A DNA stretch of 64,000 nt from Styela clava (GCF_964204865.1 NC_135262.1:8122001-8186000); one strand, 5' to 3'; shown: positions 23,842 to 37,933, counted from the first letter of the stretch. Numbers and translations are program-made. The notes: generated by a model not told the origin, from the letters alone.

Positions 23842-24096
23842 TGCACCCGCTTGAATTTTGGGTATTCGAGCAAAAGTATTATTATTAGTTGTAAATCGAG
23901 TTTAACTCAGATTCTTCGAATTAGGACAAAACAAGTTAATCATTTTTCTAACCATAGTTGTTGCGCATCATTCTCGTCGCATGCGATAGTTTTGATCGGA
24001 CAATCAAGATTAGATCTCCTGCCGTGCTCGATAGTATATCAACATGAGGACCCAATTTATTATATATAAGCACGTCACGGTTTGTATTGAAAAATC

Positions 24097-24114
24097 GGGG
24101 GAGGGGGGGGGGGG
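24097..24114 (+). other. G-tract at palindrome centre 2
   Basis: G5-A-G12, shorter than its counterpart at 6199-6220, followed by the same TATATATTCC. Confidence 0.5.
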
Positions 24115-24240
24115 TATATATTCCTAAGATACTGTAGAATTGTGTCGATCAAGTTGGCAATAATATACCAATTGTGTGATGGTGGGTCTGTGTATTTGTT
24201 GTTGGAAGCGAAGATCAGGTAATCTCGGAAAGCGGGTGCA

Positions 24241-24477
24241 ATGACGATCGAGTTTAAAATTGGACTGCTCCCATCTGCCTTCACACAACAACGTAAAAAT
24301 AATAATATTGTATTGGCTATATTGGTGTATTTTATTGGCTATACATATATACATGATCGATCGCCGTATACGCACGATAAAAAGTTGCAAAAGCAGGTCC
24401 TTTTTGCAACCATCGAAGCTAGAAAATATTACAACGGGATAGAACTTAATCGAAGTCTACAAAATCGAACTCGGTAA
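24241..24477 (+). CDS. Small membrane-protein-like ORF, right of palindrome centre 2
   Basis: A 78-residue ORF, the full-length partner of 6350-6586, from which it differs at few positions (MTIEFKIG at the start, KKLQKQ in the tail). One hydrophobic segment, single-pass topology expected. The stop overlaps a donor-like 'cggtaatc'. Family unknown. Confidence 0.3.
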   Translation: MTIEFKIGLLPSAFTQQRKNNNIVLAILVYFIGYTYIHDRSPYTHDKKLQKQVLFATIEARKYYNGIELNRSLQNRTR

Positions 24478-24529
24478 TCATTCCGAAAAAAAAAAAAGGC
24501 TAGGTTAAAAAAAGTAATATTCATGTAGA

Positions 24530-25010
24530 TATTTGCGCTTCACGTACGATCGATTGTTCTCGAAAATAGTACGACAATATAGATGTTTTGATTATATTTG
24601 CAAATCTAGTAATATGTTCTTGTACCTTTCGAACTGAGACGCAATACCCTTCCACATTTTGTTACCGTATGAATTTTATGTTTAATGCAGTCTAATCACT
24701 TTACTAGTACTACCCAAAGGCTTGGAGCATAACTTATTTTTGCGAAAAAGGTCGTCATGGAGTATGTATATTGATGAACAACTCGAAGTGGCTACAAAAA
24801 ATACTTAATGAGCTCTTGAATCTTTCTTTATATGAAATAACACATGTATATATAATTGTTACATATCTATTTAATATTGCAGCTATAAGTCAGCAGACAA
24901 TTTAGTCATGTCACGTTTCATGCGAGTAGGCTATTTGTCTTGACATTGACTGATGGACAAGACAAATACTTGCACGTAACGTGACGTTAACGATGTGGTG
25001 TGTGATCAGT
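24530..25010 (+). repeat. Flanking direct repeat, 5' side of gene D
   Basis: Equivalent of 6640-7130; its partner lies 3' of gene D at about 31,270-31,760. Confidence 0.6.
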
Positions 25011-25694
25011 CATCGCACTAATAAAACGAATGCCAGGTAATGATCTGATTTAAGTCGCCATCCATCCACTTTTCACCACGATTGCGTGAAAACATTGACA
25101 TATTTATGCCAATTCGGCATCTTATTCAACAGTTTTTAGTTATGTTTACAAAATTGAAGTATAAATGAGGGAACTCAGTGATTATTTTGTCTCAGAAGGA
25201 TTGTAGTTTAGCGTTAGTAATCAAAAAAACTTCTGCGACGGCACTTTTTGATGGTAGCAACCACCCCCTACACGTGACTCAATGGTTATTTTGTCTTCGA
25301 AAGGATTATAGTTTAGCGTTAGTAATCGAAAAACTAGAGCTATCGAAATATCCACATCGATAAATATTTAAAGCAGTCAGAGTGATGGCAATGGATTCTA
25401 AGGTGGGTTATGCTATGCAACAGAGCTAATGACGGGAATATAGTGCAAACATCATACTGTTGATATACCGGTAACGATTTGCAGAATTCCTTTGACAAGT
25501 TGGCAAATCAGATGAAATACACGACTTTGATTGGCAACCGCAGTACCGGTATTGCATGTAACCTATAGTAGGGTTGGCTTCGGGATTGGGCCGGAAAGAT
25601 CTATAAGATGGATTTGTCCGCAACGCAGATCCAGAGTCACAAATGCAATAGGAGTTCACATTAGTACTGTGATCTGGCTTGTGTTACCCTAAGC

Positions 25695-26334
25695 CAGAGA
25701 TGGCGAACCTTTTTCAATGAATGGGTCAAAAATTACAAAGAAACGTTTAGGTAAATTATTTTACAGTTCCAAATAGTTTGGAGGGAATTCCACTCTGAAA
25801 GTGATATTTTTCCATCAGCTTTCAACCACATTAAGGCACTTTCACACTGCCCCATTGTAATTTCTAGATTTTTAATTCAAGTCTCAAAGTTTTTGTTTTC
25901 TTAACGGCATTGTATGTGAGAAACTAATAAAATGCAAAGTAGCACCTAGTTCACGTATAACCCCAAAAAACAGTCCACAGACGCACTTCCGAAAGGGACA
26001 AGACGTTGCGAGAAATGACCAGTTCAGTTGCATTGTTATGTCATAAACTATGTCAGAGCCAATAGCTGAACAACGGTACACAGCGGTGCATACATACGTC
26101 CAAGATTATGGGTTTTGAAAATTACCATACCGGCCGATAACGATAAATTAACAATTTGAATATGAATGACGGTACAATATAATAGGTTAGTCATCGTTAG
26201 AATAATTTAAAGACGGTTTTATTAATTTTTATCACTAATATGTTAGCATTTTATTTTATTCGTGCCTTGGCAGGTCACGAATAAAATGCAGTGGGTCACT
26301 TGGTGACCCGCGGGCCAGTGCTTCGCCATCCCTG
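25695..26334. mobile_element. hAT/MITE-like element upstream of gene D
   Basis: 640 bp, inverted copy of 4160-4796, with ends 'cagagatggcgaacc' and '...cttcgccatccctg'. Intact in length, unlike the B and C versions. Confidence 0.45.
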
Positions 26335-27101
26335 CCTAATCGATGTCTAACGTGTCAGCCAGTTGCGTTCAGCGCTAACTCTACGTCATAAACTACTTTG
26401 ATATCACGTGACATGACACGTGTCTACATTGATTTCTTCTCGCTACTTTCAATCAGAATATCTCATTGGTTCATCAGAAAGATGCTCATTGTTACTGTAG
26501 GCCTACAAGATGTCGCAGGCACAGAAAGTGACTTTTTTTTATTATTTCGGTGTCAAAATTGCGCAATTTATTTTTGAACACTGAATTTCACCGTTTCAAA
26601 AATCAATAATCTCATAATTACTAATGGGTAAGATATATATTTGTTTATATCAATTTTGGATTCACATGTGTGAAAAATTGATGTTCCTAGTTTTTGGTTG
26701 GGTATATACGAAAACGACGCTGTGATGAATAAATCGATATGTTGAGATTTGGCGTTTTCCTGTCTGTAGATGGAAATAAACAAGAAAAACAACGTTTGGT
26801 TGGGAATTTATGATACTCAGAATAGGCAATTTTCCACCGAGTGGAGTAAGAAAATTATTGGATAACACACCCTATGATTGTACCTTTTCTCCACCTTTGA
26901 GTGATTAACGAAACATGGTGTATATAAGATATTACAACGAGAAAGTGGTAAAATTATTATATCATCGACATTGGATGGGTTGGAAATGCGGTTTCAGTTT
27001 ATAGTGTATCATGTTATGTTGATGTGCTGCTGCTAATGAAGCAAAATTACCGGAATGATTTTCCTTCAAATATAAGACCAGCTGAATTAATTTTTTTTAA
27101 G

Positions 27102-30100
27102 ATTGTACACCACACCATTCAAAAATTCAGTGACTCAACCTGCGATGATGTTTGCAGATACTTTACGAAAAACGTGAACGGACGACAGGTCTGTAAAATT
27201 TTTTGTGATTTTCTGTGTCGCCGTTAAACAGTACTTTGATTGTTGGATGCCCAAGATTTTTATGGAGAAAAAGTGGCATATTCCCAAACAGCTTGTAAAC
27301 ATAATAACAAAACTGAGGCAGCTTAAATCAGTAAAAACTAAAGATAACAAACGTACCCAACAAAATTCCGAAAAAAAAACTGTCCTGAATACTCTGACAA
27401 ACCGGATATCTTTTTCAGAACATTGATGACAGCTTTTACGTGTTCGACCTCGGAGAATTGACAAAGTTGTACGCTCTGTTGGTAGAACTGCTCCCCCGAG
27501 TAAAACCATTCTATGCAGTAAAAGTTGCTCCTTATGATCAAGTAATCAATGCGTTGGTGGAACTAGGAACAGGCTTTTATTGTGGAAGCCAGGCAAATAT
27601 TTCTTTATATAACTTTATTTATTTTATTATCGTTGATGTAAAACCGTGAGGGCTACAAATCTTGTTTTCTTGTTTATACGTTACCTCGAATATACGAGAT
27701 GGGTAGTAGATCGCGTGTTTCCGCTTACATTCTATATATATCTGTGGTATGCGAATGGTTAGCGTTATTACAGATTATCAGATTACAAATTTGCAGCAGA
27801 TAATGCGGATGTCTGTAAAAACCTGCTTGCATGATGCTCACATAAACGCTTACTCTACCCAAGTGGTTTTCAACCTTTTGTTGGAGATTAAACCCAATGC
27901 ATCATTCCAGAATCTCGAGGAATCCCTGTGAAACAGTTTAATTTTCTTTTGTTGTCTGAATTGTATAAAATACGCTGCTCTAACCTAATCATAGTAGTAT
28001 ATTTATCCCAACCCAGGTCATTGCATGAATCCCACTTTTTTTAGCCATTCGCCCCACAATACACCCTAACTAGAAATAGTGGAAGAAGCGGTACCTACCA
28101 CACATTTGGACAAACATTCGTTATACTATATGCTATGATGGAAGTCAGTCAACAACACCGGCGCTGCATTTGTCAATCGAAATCATGTATTTTATATGAC
28201 TTGTCAAACTTGTTAAAAAATGATTCTGTAAATCGTTACCGGTATATCAGTAAATTGGCTACTGTGTTTATTGATTACAGTATGGTGTTTGCATAAGAAA
28301 GAAGTATAAAAATGTATTCTCTAAATTTTTGATTCTAATTCATTCGACACAATAGTATTCTTGAGTCCCTATCAAGCAATATTAGTCTTTCTCCTCTCTG
28401 CTGTTTCTATAGGATGAACTTCTTCAAGCAAAACGACTTGGAGTTGATTCGGATGAAATAATCATGGCGAATCCTTGTAAGCAAATTTCACATTTGCAGA
28501 CAGCAAAGGAACATGGCGTAAAAACGACGGTTTTCGACAACGAAGATGAATTAAAAAAACTGAAAAAATATCATCCAACATCAAGGTATGTATATCATTA
28601 GTGTTTTTTTGCTGTGTATGGTGTTGTATACTTGTATGGTATTGTATTACAAGAGAGAGATTTTCTTTAGATTGGTTTTGAGGATTTATGTCCAAGAGGA
28701 TGGTAAGAGAAATGTTTACAGTTTAAAGTATGGAGCTACGGCCAAACAAGCTAGGGATCTTATACTTATGGCAAAAGAATTCTACATGGACGTCGTCGGC
28801 ATCAGGTTCGAATTTTTTACTGAGATTGGATTATTTCTGTTAGTAAAACAGAATGGTCAAAAGTTTTGCAAAAATGCACCATAAGATAGATGATAATTAG
28901 ATGAATATCTCTTTGTTTATGTTATATTAATTTTGGCATTTCAGCAAGATTATTCGTTGATGATGGTGATGTCAAGTTTAATACGGAGTAATATTGCTAA
29001 CGTTTTGAATATCTATCCAAGTCTTTTGACAACAAATAAAAAACGAAAAATGAATCGCATCAGGATAAACAATAAAAGCGTTTACAAAATTACGTATTTT
29101 ACTATTTTACAGTTTCCATGTCGGCGCATTACCAGGAGATAAATCAGATCAGTTTAAACGAGCCTTGTTAGATGCAAAAGGGTTATTCGATTTTGCAGAG
29201 AAGAATAATATATCGTTCAGTTTGCTTGATATCGGCGGGGGTTTTAGAATGACGGATCCTTACTTGCGACAGGTATGGTAATGTTTAAGTACGGATCACG
29301 ATTCATGCAGGAATGTATTCTCGCGATTGAAAAGCATTATTTTACAAATCTCTATTGTTTACAGTCTATTCATTAATATTTCAAAGGGCAGATTGTGTCA
29401 TTTCGGTGTGGCCGTTACCTTGACATCCATAAATAGATAATCCTTTATATTATTGTCTCCTTCGCATGCGTTCAGAAGTTGTACCTACACTAAAATACGT
29501 AATTCGTAAGGTTCAAATTCGTCAACCATTGTGATTAAACAGATATTTTCATATTTTAAGACTATGTCTTCGATTAACACTATTCTCGAAGAGTTATTTC
29601 CAGTTTCAAAACATCCCGGCTTGGAAGTAATATCTGAACCAGGAGCTTTTCTGACTGACACTGCTTTTACACTGGCGACGAATGTAATAGGAAGAAGAGG
29701 TGAATTCTGTTATTAAAACTGACTTAGGTGATACGTTCGCAAATGAAACAAACGGCTTGAGTATTGTGCGCTGTTATTTGAAACAATATATTTATCATTC
29801 ATTGTTGAAACTTCGATCATTTTTTGTTGATTTTAAATTTTTACATGGTACAGTATTGCTTTATTGCACACAAAAAATATTGTGTTTTTTTCAACCAGAA
29901 ATCAAAAATCCCGAAAGTACATACGACTACTATGTGAATGATGGAAAATTTGGATCTTTTTTCTCCCTGTTTACGTTGAATAGAGACATGAGATATTTTT
30001 TTATATCTGAGGTAGGCACCACGTAATTTCAAGTTTTAGTAAGATAATGTAAAACTGCTGTAATATATACACTGCAAAGCGTAGTCACAGAACATCAGAT

Positions 30101-31060
30101 ATGAAGAATACCATGTACAATACTTACATGAAATCTAATGCAAAATTTGAGAATTTCCAAATATCAAATAGTAGACTGAACAATTTTCAAATTTTTATAT
30201 TCACGAGGTTGGATAATGATTTAAAAAACGTTCTTTACCCAAAACATCTATTTTTGTGCTCTCTAGATATCGAAATTGTTTTTATATGATTAGTAAAATC
30301 AAGCAACCCTATACTAAGGATGTACTGTACTGATATAGTTGAATATATCATTAATTTATCATATGTCGTACAGTCAATGAAGCAAAAATCAACATTCAAG
30401 TCCAGAGTTTGGGGTCCGGTATTGACATCTGATGATGAAGTGATGGACAAGGTTTTTCTTCCCAAACTTGATATAGGAGATTGGATATTCTGGAGAAGTG
30501 AGTTCTATTTACTGTAGAGGGACAATAATAGCATTGATACTTCAAAGTATATGGAAAACAGATGTCGATGCATCCAGTAACTTGTCTATACTCAAACTAA
30601 CCACTGAATGTCTTGAGATAGTGTGGACCTCCCGGTCTCCAAGGAAAGATTCATCAAAAATAAATAATTTAAACTAACAACAACCATGGTTGCTCGCTTG
30701 TAGTTTGTTAACGTGTCGTTTATTAGTTCATTCTATTATGCATCAGGTATCGTATGTCACTGACTATTTTTGTGTTTTGATTTTTTAGATATGGGAGCAT
30801 ATTCTTTCGCATTCAATTCTAGTTTCAATGGGTATAAAACAAAAACATTTTATGATGTCATTTCAAAAGAAGATTTGTGAGTATTATAATAAAGCTAATA
30901 CAATTATTTATAAATATTTTGTTTGATTTGTCTGTATAGTAATCATTGCTATAGTTTTTTGGTAATTCTTCTTAATTCTTCGTACAGGTTACTTTTTCAG
31001 CAATTGTGCAAGAAGAAAACGTCTTCCCGTTTTTGTTTCAAAAACTTAGAATATAAATGA
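27102..31060 (+). CDS. ODC/antizyme-inhibitor-like gene D
   Basis: Exons 27,102-27,188; 27,419-27,592; 28,413-28,585; 28,671-28,805; 29,113-29,272; 29,561-29,699; 29,899-30,011; 30,374-30,497; 30,789-30,876; 30,988-31,060. All phases join, giving 421 residues plus an unresolved start. It is the closest relative of gene B, with few replacements (for example DSDEII for DSEEII and PVSKHP for PISKHP). It has the same losses at the ODC active site (GTGFYCGS, FHVGALPGD, SEPGAF, WGPVLTSDD) and the same short basic C-terminus. The exon 3 donor is GC; failure to splice there would add ANISLYNFIYFIIVDVKP and stop. Head-to-head with C, tail-to-tail with E. Confidence 0.88.
28150..28345. repeat. CCGGTA-bearing dispersed repeat, intron 3 of gene D
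   Basis: Equivalent of the block in intron 3 of gene B (about 11,515-11,700). One CCGGTAT has changed to 'accggcgctgc'. Confidence 0.5.
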
Positions 31061-33725
31061 AAAGGGGGAGTAACGAGGAACTCGCTCTATTTATTGTTAC
31101 AAATATATTATTCACATAGATTTAAAGTGACATATAAGGAAGATAGAACAAGTTGCAGTAACTTTTGATAAATGCACCATTTAATATTATTATTGCTTTG
31201 TATTATAGAAGAAATTTAGAAATATTAAATTACACCTACTTTACATTTTGTGCCCTATTGGATATAATATTTATGTAGATATGTGAATTTCACATTTATC
31301 CGACTGTTCTCGAAAATAATACGGAAATAGAGTTGTTTTTATGTCACATATGTATGTCTACATATGTATTACAATGTTATTGTACTTTATAATGGGACGC
31401 TTTACCCTTCCGTATTTAAAAAAAAGGCTTTTATGTTTAATGTATCCTACCCCTTTACTACTCTTGGGCTTGGAGAATAACTTATTTTTGTGAAAAAGGT
31501 CATCATGGAGTATGTTTACTGATGAACCACTAGGAGTGATTACAAAAAATACTAAATACGCTATTGAATTTTTATTTTTCTCCATATGAAATACTAATTG
31601 TACAATTGTTACATATCTATTTAAGTTGCAACCTTCATGTCAGAAAACAATAATTCAGTCATGTCACGTTTCATGCAACTATATGTTTTGACATTGACTG
31701 ATTGACATTGAGTGACTGAATACCTGCACGAAACGAGACAATGAGGGAACTCAGTGGTCATTTCGTCGTCAGGTTACAGTTTAGCGTTAGTAAGGGCAAA
31801 ACTGCCGCAAATCAATTTAGAATAGGAATGGACGAAATATAGTGTCGGCGCTTTCTGACGTGGCAACTTTAACCAGACACTAGGGCTGGGAATGGTTAAT
31901 CGGTTAAACGATTTTAGATGGTGAACGATTACGATTCATTTTAACCGTTGACTGACATTTCAGGTACAAATCATCTCTATAATGTACGTTTCTTCTAAAA
32001 GGATTACGTCATCGCAAATTTATCTCCTGTGACGTTTAATCCAAAAGAATACCACCAACTGTATTGCTAAGGACCCAATAAATGTGGAAAATATTTGAAG
32101 TACCAAAATTGCTGATTATGAAAATTTGACAATGATGAATTCAGAATCGGTTTTCGGTAAAAATATATTATTGTTCACGATTTTATTTAAAAATCGTCCA
32201 TTTAATGTACGTAGTCAATGCTGTTTTCTATATGATATCTCGAAGTAGAATTTGCACATCAAGCACTAAAATTTTTTTCACATGGTTGACATTTAGTAAC
32301 GGAATCGGGTTTTACTAAAATACTTCCATATGTCCGAAGAACGCTGCATATCTCTTGCAGCAGAGCGATCACGAAACTAACTATCTCGAAACTATCTCAA
32401 TTCGTGAATAATTTTAAGAGATACCGGAATAAGATCAGGCAAATTGCTTTGTAACCATTATTACGTAATGGACTAAAATTATTACGTCAAACGTCACGCT
32501 GCGGTTAACCGGTTAATTTTACCAGACAAATGAAAAAGATAGGTAGAACACAGAGTTTGTATTAGCAACTAAAATATAATTGGCTACCAAGACAAATATA
32601 ATTGATTACAAAGACAGCGACATGGAGTAATGATACTCATCAAAATACACACAATTGCATCAATTTCATTATGCAGGTTTTGGATGACGGTTTTTAGATG
32701 ACGAAGCACAGAAGATTTCTATATAATTGAGCAATTTAAAAAAATTCTAAAGCTGCCTTTTTCTATAATGCACAGATATAGGATTGCGTTATTACAATTT
32801 CGCCTTACCTGATGTCAAGATTTTCCATCCATTGTTTTCTTGTAATGCATACACATTTGTTTTTTTTGTTATTCTGCCTCAGTTTTTTCACTGGACACTT
32901 CAGTTATTTTCCCAATGCTATTTTGGATCTCGGGCGTATGCTGGCTGAGTTGCCAATAAATCCGGCTAGGTCGCCTTCGAAATTTCCCAAACTAATTCCC
33001 AGTACACCAGTTGATCTTATGATTCTAAAATAATCTCTACTGATTATCCTTATCTGGTAAGAAGTGTTAGTTGAATTATTCGTACGGATACTCACCGCTA
33101 ATATCAACAGTTTTAAAATTCTACACTTTTTGAAGTAGATATTAGAACCTTGGATAGAACAGTAAAACTGTGTAATTGTCATTTTCTCGTGATTTGTGCC
33201 CAAAAAATAAACTTAATTTGACGTTAGGGATTGTCTGCCTAGCACTGAAACATTCCAGCTGCTAACGTACGGTACCTTCAATTACATTACAATATAAATG
33301 CATTTGTACAATTATTATAATACTCAATGAACTTTTCGATCTATAACATCGTGACTCAACTTAACTTAACGAGCAAACATCTATTTTTTTCTCATGCCTG
33401 AATTAACATAGTGAAGGATGAGAATTTGCAGATGAAATCAAAACAACTGTATTTCTATATTTTTTTCGAGAACAGTCGAGAAAATGTGAAATGCACATAC
33501 TCGTATCTACATAATTACTATAGCCAATAAAGCACTGAATGTTAAGTAGGTGTAATTTATTATTTTTAAAACTCTTCCATAATAAAAAGCAGTTGCAAAT
33601 AAATAATGATGTATTTATCAAAAGTTACTGCAACGAGTTCTAGCTTCCTTATATGTCACTTTAAATCTATGCGGATCATATATTTGTAACAATAAATCGA
33701 GCGAGTTCCTCGTTACTCTCCTTCT
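31061..33725. repeat. Tail-to-tail spacer between genes D and E
   Basis: No gene. It holds the direct repeat at about 31,270-31,760, which here runs on into the 'gagggaactcagtgg' block otherwise found only in the 5' flanks, then the GGTTAACCG-ended insert (31,880-32,530). Sequence shared with the B/C spacer follows, with one extra segment at about 32,840-33,040 that the B/C spacer lacks but the relic at 42.0-42.4 kb has. Confidence 0.6.
31880..32530. mobile_element. Possible transposon relic in the D/E spacer
   Basis: Second copy of 15,148-15,795. The left end is 'ctagggctgggaatggttaa', the right end 'gcggttaaccggttaa'. Confidence 0.35.
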
Positions 33726-36700
33726 TCATTTATATTCTAAGTTTTGGAAACAAAAACGGGAAGACGTTTCCTTCTTGCGCAATTGCTGAAAAAGTATCCT
33801 GTACAAAAAATCAAAAATGATTAGCAAATAAAATATTACTAGAAATGATTACTAAACAGATAAATTAAATGAAAGATTTATAAATAATTGTATTGGCTTC
33901 ACTATGATACTCACAAATCTTCTTTTGAAATGACATCATAAAATGTTTTTGTTCTATATCCATTGAAACTAGAATTGAATGCAAAAGAATATGCTCCCAT
34001 ATCTAAAAAATGAAAACGAAAATATAATCATTGGCAGATACACTATCCGATATTTTTGCATAATAAAAGTGATCTAATGAACGACACGTTACGAAACTAC
34101 AAGCATAAAAAACCATGGTTGTTGTTAGTTTAAATTATTTATTCTTGACCCGTAGCCTATATACTTCAAAAACTTCGAAAAGTTTCAAAAATTGGCTCAT
34201 ACGGAGCTTCAAAGCTTCGTAAGTGAAATCTAGTAGCTCTGTGAGCTATTCGTACTTAAAAGACTGATAAGTTTTTTAACTGTACAAAAAAGCAATACCG
34301 GCATTAGTAAAATTCGATAACGGTAGGGTCGACAACGCGATAATCTAAATATAACATTATAAGTTCCCACAGATAAAAATGCCATATTCAATCATATAGT
34401 TGTATACTGAATATGCAGTACAATTATAATTTGATTCCCTTCTTGTTTTTGACACTACTTTATTAATACGTTTAACAAGTGTCAAATTTACATCGTTAAT
34501 GTAACTCATCTGCAAAATTTAGATTTATTTCTACCTTGTATTAACCCTATCAAGGAAGGTTTAATATTTTATTTGTGTTGAATTTTTTTTCTATACATAC
34601 AATAAATTGAAAACCAGCAATGATGAATTTAAGTAAGGTTTGTGGCTATACTCGGTTGGAGGAATCTGGCAACTGATCAATCACCATTCACGCATGTTGT
34701 CAGTAAAGGTCTTAGATCTGTTACATTTCCAGTAACAAGTTTAATTATGTTCAGTTAACAGCGGATGCATAATAGGTAGAACCGCGATTACTTGTATATC
34801 CAGGATTGTAAAAACAATAATGGTTTAATCCCATCCAACGGATAATGCCGAAAAATTGTAAACATAAATGAAAGCAAGTCAACTGCAAATGACATTCTCA
34901 TTGAATGCACCGGGTGAGAGCCGCAGTTCACTCCTGCTTTAAAGTAAATACATCAAACTCACTTCTCCAGAATATCCAATCTCCTATGTCAAGTTGGGGA
35001 AGAAAAACATTGTCTATCACTTCATCCATAGATGTCAATACTGGACCCCAAACTCTGGACTTGAATGTTGATTTTTGCTTCATTGACTGTACGACATATA
35101 ATAAATAAATGATATATTCGACTATATCAGTACAGTACATCGTGAATATAGCAGTGTATATATTACAGCTGTGTTGATTTATCCTATCAAAACTTGAAAA
35201 TACAGGGTGCCTACCTCAGATATGAAAAAATATCCCATGTCTCTATTCAACATGAACTGACTGAGAAAAGATCCAAATTTTCCATCATTCACATAATAGT
35301 GGTAAGTACTTTCGAGATCTTCAATTTCTGGTTAAAAAAAAAACACTATTTTTTGTGTGCAATAAATCAATACCAAGCATACATTTGAAATTAACAAAAA
35401 ATGATTGAAGTTTTAACAATAGATGGAAAATATGTAGTTTTTAATACCAGCGCACAATACTCGTTTAAATTTTCATTAAACGAGTTTTCATTTTGGGCTA
35501 TTTCAATTCTTTTACAGGATCTAAATTGTACAACGTAATATGAGTATTCATTTGTATCTTAATAAAAATTAAGGTTGAAAGTGAATTTGGCATCATATAT
35601 TCAATATGCGCTCAGGCCCCAAAACTTAAATCAAAAATGTTTACTCCGTATTTAGTATAAATAGAAGTCTATATCCATATATGAGGAGATAAATTGTTAC
35701 GTTTCGAGTCGTAGATTTCACTTATGCGAACGCATAACCTAAATCAATTTTAAAAACGGCATTCACCTCTTCTCCCTATTACATTCGTTGCCAGTGTGAA
35801 AGCAGTGTCAGTAAGAAAAGCTCCTGGTTCAGATATTATCTCCAAATCGGGATGTTTTGAAACTGGAAACAGCTCTTCAAGAATAATGTTGATCGAAGAC
35901 GTAGTCTTAACAAGAAAACATCTGTTTGGTCGCATAGATCAAGTCGTATAGTTTGTTTCGACAGTACGTCCGCGATAGATACAATTCAGATCAACGTAGT
36001 CAGGGAACATGGAAATAACTTATAAACGCATGCGAGTAAGAAAGTTATATAAAGGCTTAATCATTCACGAATGTCAAGGAAAACGGCCACATCAAAATGT
36101 CACGATTTGTTTTTTGAAATAGAAATGAATATACTGTAAACTATGGACAAATTTTGAATAATGCTTTTCTATCGTGAGCATACATTCCTACATAAATCGT
36201 TATTCGTACTTAACCATTACCATACCTGTTGTAAGAAAGGATCCGTCACTCTAAAACCCCCGCCGATATCAAGCAAACTGAACGATATATTATTCTTCTC
36301 AGCGAAATCGAATAACTCTTTTGCGTCTAACAACGCTCGTTTATACTGATCTGATTTATCTCCCAGTAAAGCGCCGACATGGAAACTGTGAACAAGTAAA
36401 GTACATAATTCTGTAAACGTTTATATTAGTTATCCAGATGCGATTCATCATTCGTTTTTTATTTGTTTTCATAAAGAATTGTGCATGGTATATGTTCGAA
36501 ACGTCGGCAGTATTACTCCGTATCAAACTCGTGGTTTTAATTAATACCAATGTGATGACATTATCATAATCAATGATTAAACTGCTAAAATAGTAACATT
36601 ATTGTAACATAATCAACGAGATAGTCATCTAATTATCACATATCTTATAAGTGCAATTTTTGCAAAACTAACGACCATTCTGATTTAGAAATAATCTAAT

Positions 36701-37933
36701 CTGAGTGAAAATACGAACCTGATGCCGACGACGTCCATGTGAAATTCTTTCGCCATTAGTATAAGATCCCTTGCTTTTTTGGACGTAACTCCATATTTTA
36801 AACTAAAATAATTTTTCTTGCCATCCTCTTGAACGTGAATTCTCAGAACCAATCTAAAAAAATCTCAGACTTGTAATAGGTATACAATAACATATACAGA
36901 AAAATAACACTAATGCTGTACATACCGTGACGTTGGATGATATTTTTTCAGTTTTTTCAATTCATCTTCGTTGTCGAAAACCATCATTTTTACTCCATGT
37001 TTCTTTGCTGTCTGCAAATGTGAAATTTGCTTACAGGGATTTGCCATGATTATTTTTTTGGAATTCACACCAAGTCTTTTTGCTTGAAGAAGTTCATCCT
37101 ATAGATACAGAAGCGAACGATAAAAGTTGTATTGCTTGGTAAGTACACTTACACAAAATTATGATTGAGCCAAACGAAACGATTTTCCTAGAATTTCATT
37201 AAAGTATATATTTTATCAAAGTACTTTGTATCTGAACACACTTATCATTCTTGCTTCAAGTTTTCAACCTAATACGGCACCAATAATTCACATATGGATG
37301 TAAAGAAATTGCGAAAATAAATGATTCAGTCTTCTACTCAGCGTATACTTTAGAGATAGCGCATTAATAAAAACAATGTTTTTTAGGGTCCACGTCAACA
37401 ATAATATTTGAAGAAAGTTATATACAAAACACTAATTACCTGGCTTCCACAATAAAATCCTGTACCTAGTTCCATCAACGCACTGATCACTGTATCATAA
37501 GGAGAAGCTTTTACTGCATAGAATGGTTTTACTCGGGGAAGCAGTTCTACCAACAGAGCGTACAGCTTTGTTAATTCTCCAAGGTCAAATACGTAAAAGC
37601 TATCATCAATGTTCTGGAAAATAGTTTGGCTGTCAGTGTAGTCAAGAGATATGTAAATTATGTTGGGGATTTTTGATGTTGTCATTTACGATAAAATCCA
37701 CTTTTATATCATGCTTGTAAGTTTGAGGATATTGAGGTTTGAGCATATGCCTTTTCTGTTACTATAAAAAGTGCTTACATAGAACAGTATAGTATAATGT
37801 GCATAAAACTATTCAGTTTTGTTGGACAAACACAATAATTCCCACAGACCTGTCGTCCGTTTACATTTTTCGTTAAATATCTGCAAACGTCATCACGTGT
37901 TGAGCCACTGTCTTTTTGAAATATGTGAACAAT
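33726..37933 (-). CDS. ODC/antizyme-inhibitor-like gene E
   Basis: Exons on the minus strand: 37,850-37,933; 37,440-37,613; 36,926-37,098; 36,719-36,853; 36,226-36,385; 35,767-35,905; 35,215-35,327; 34,963-35,086; 33,915-34,002; 33,726-33,798. Exon 2 is one codon shorter than in A-D. E is the most divergent copy (FYAVKASPYDTVISA, LGVNSKKI, WGPVLTSMDEV), but it shares every loss at ODC catalytic positions, so those losses predate the array. Unlike A-D, the exon 3 donor is canonical (CAG|gtaatt). Introns 3 and 6 lack the CCGGTA repeat and the MITE-like insert. It is the last complete unit of the array; the mirrored 5' flank seen in A-D is not recognisable beyond about 38,000. Confidence 0.87.

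Larger units (their letters stand above)
18694..31060. repeat. Head-to-head inverted repeat, genes C and D (palindrome 2)
   Basis: Second copy of the A/B palindrome. Its centre lies between the small ORFs starting at 23,841 (-) and 24,241 (+). Position 1 aligns with 18,694, and gene B aligns with D at an offset of 16,637 over exons 7-9. Confidence 0.75.
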
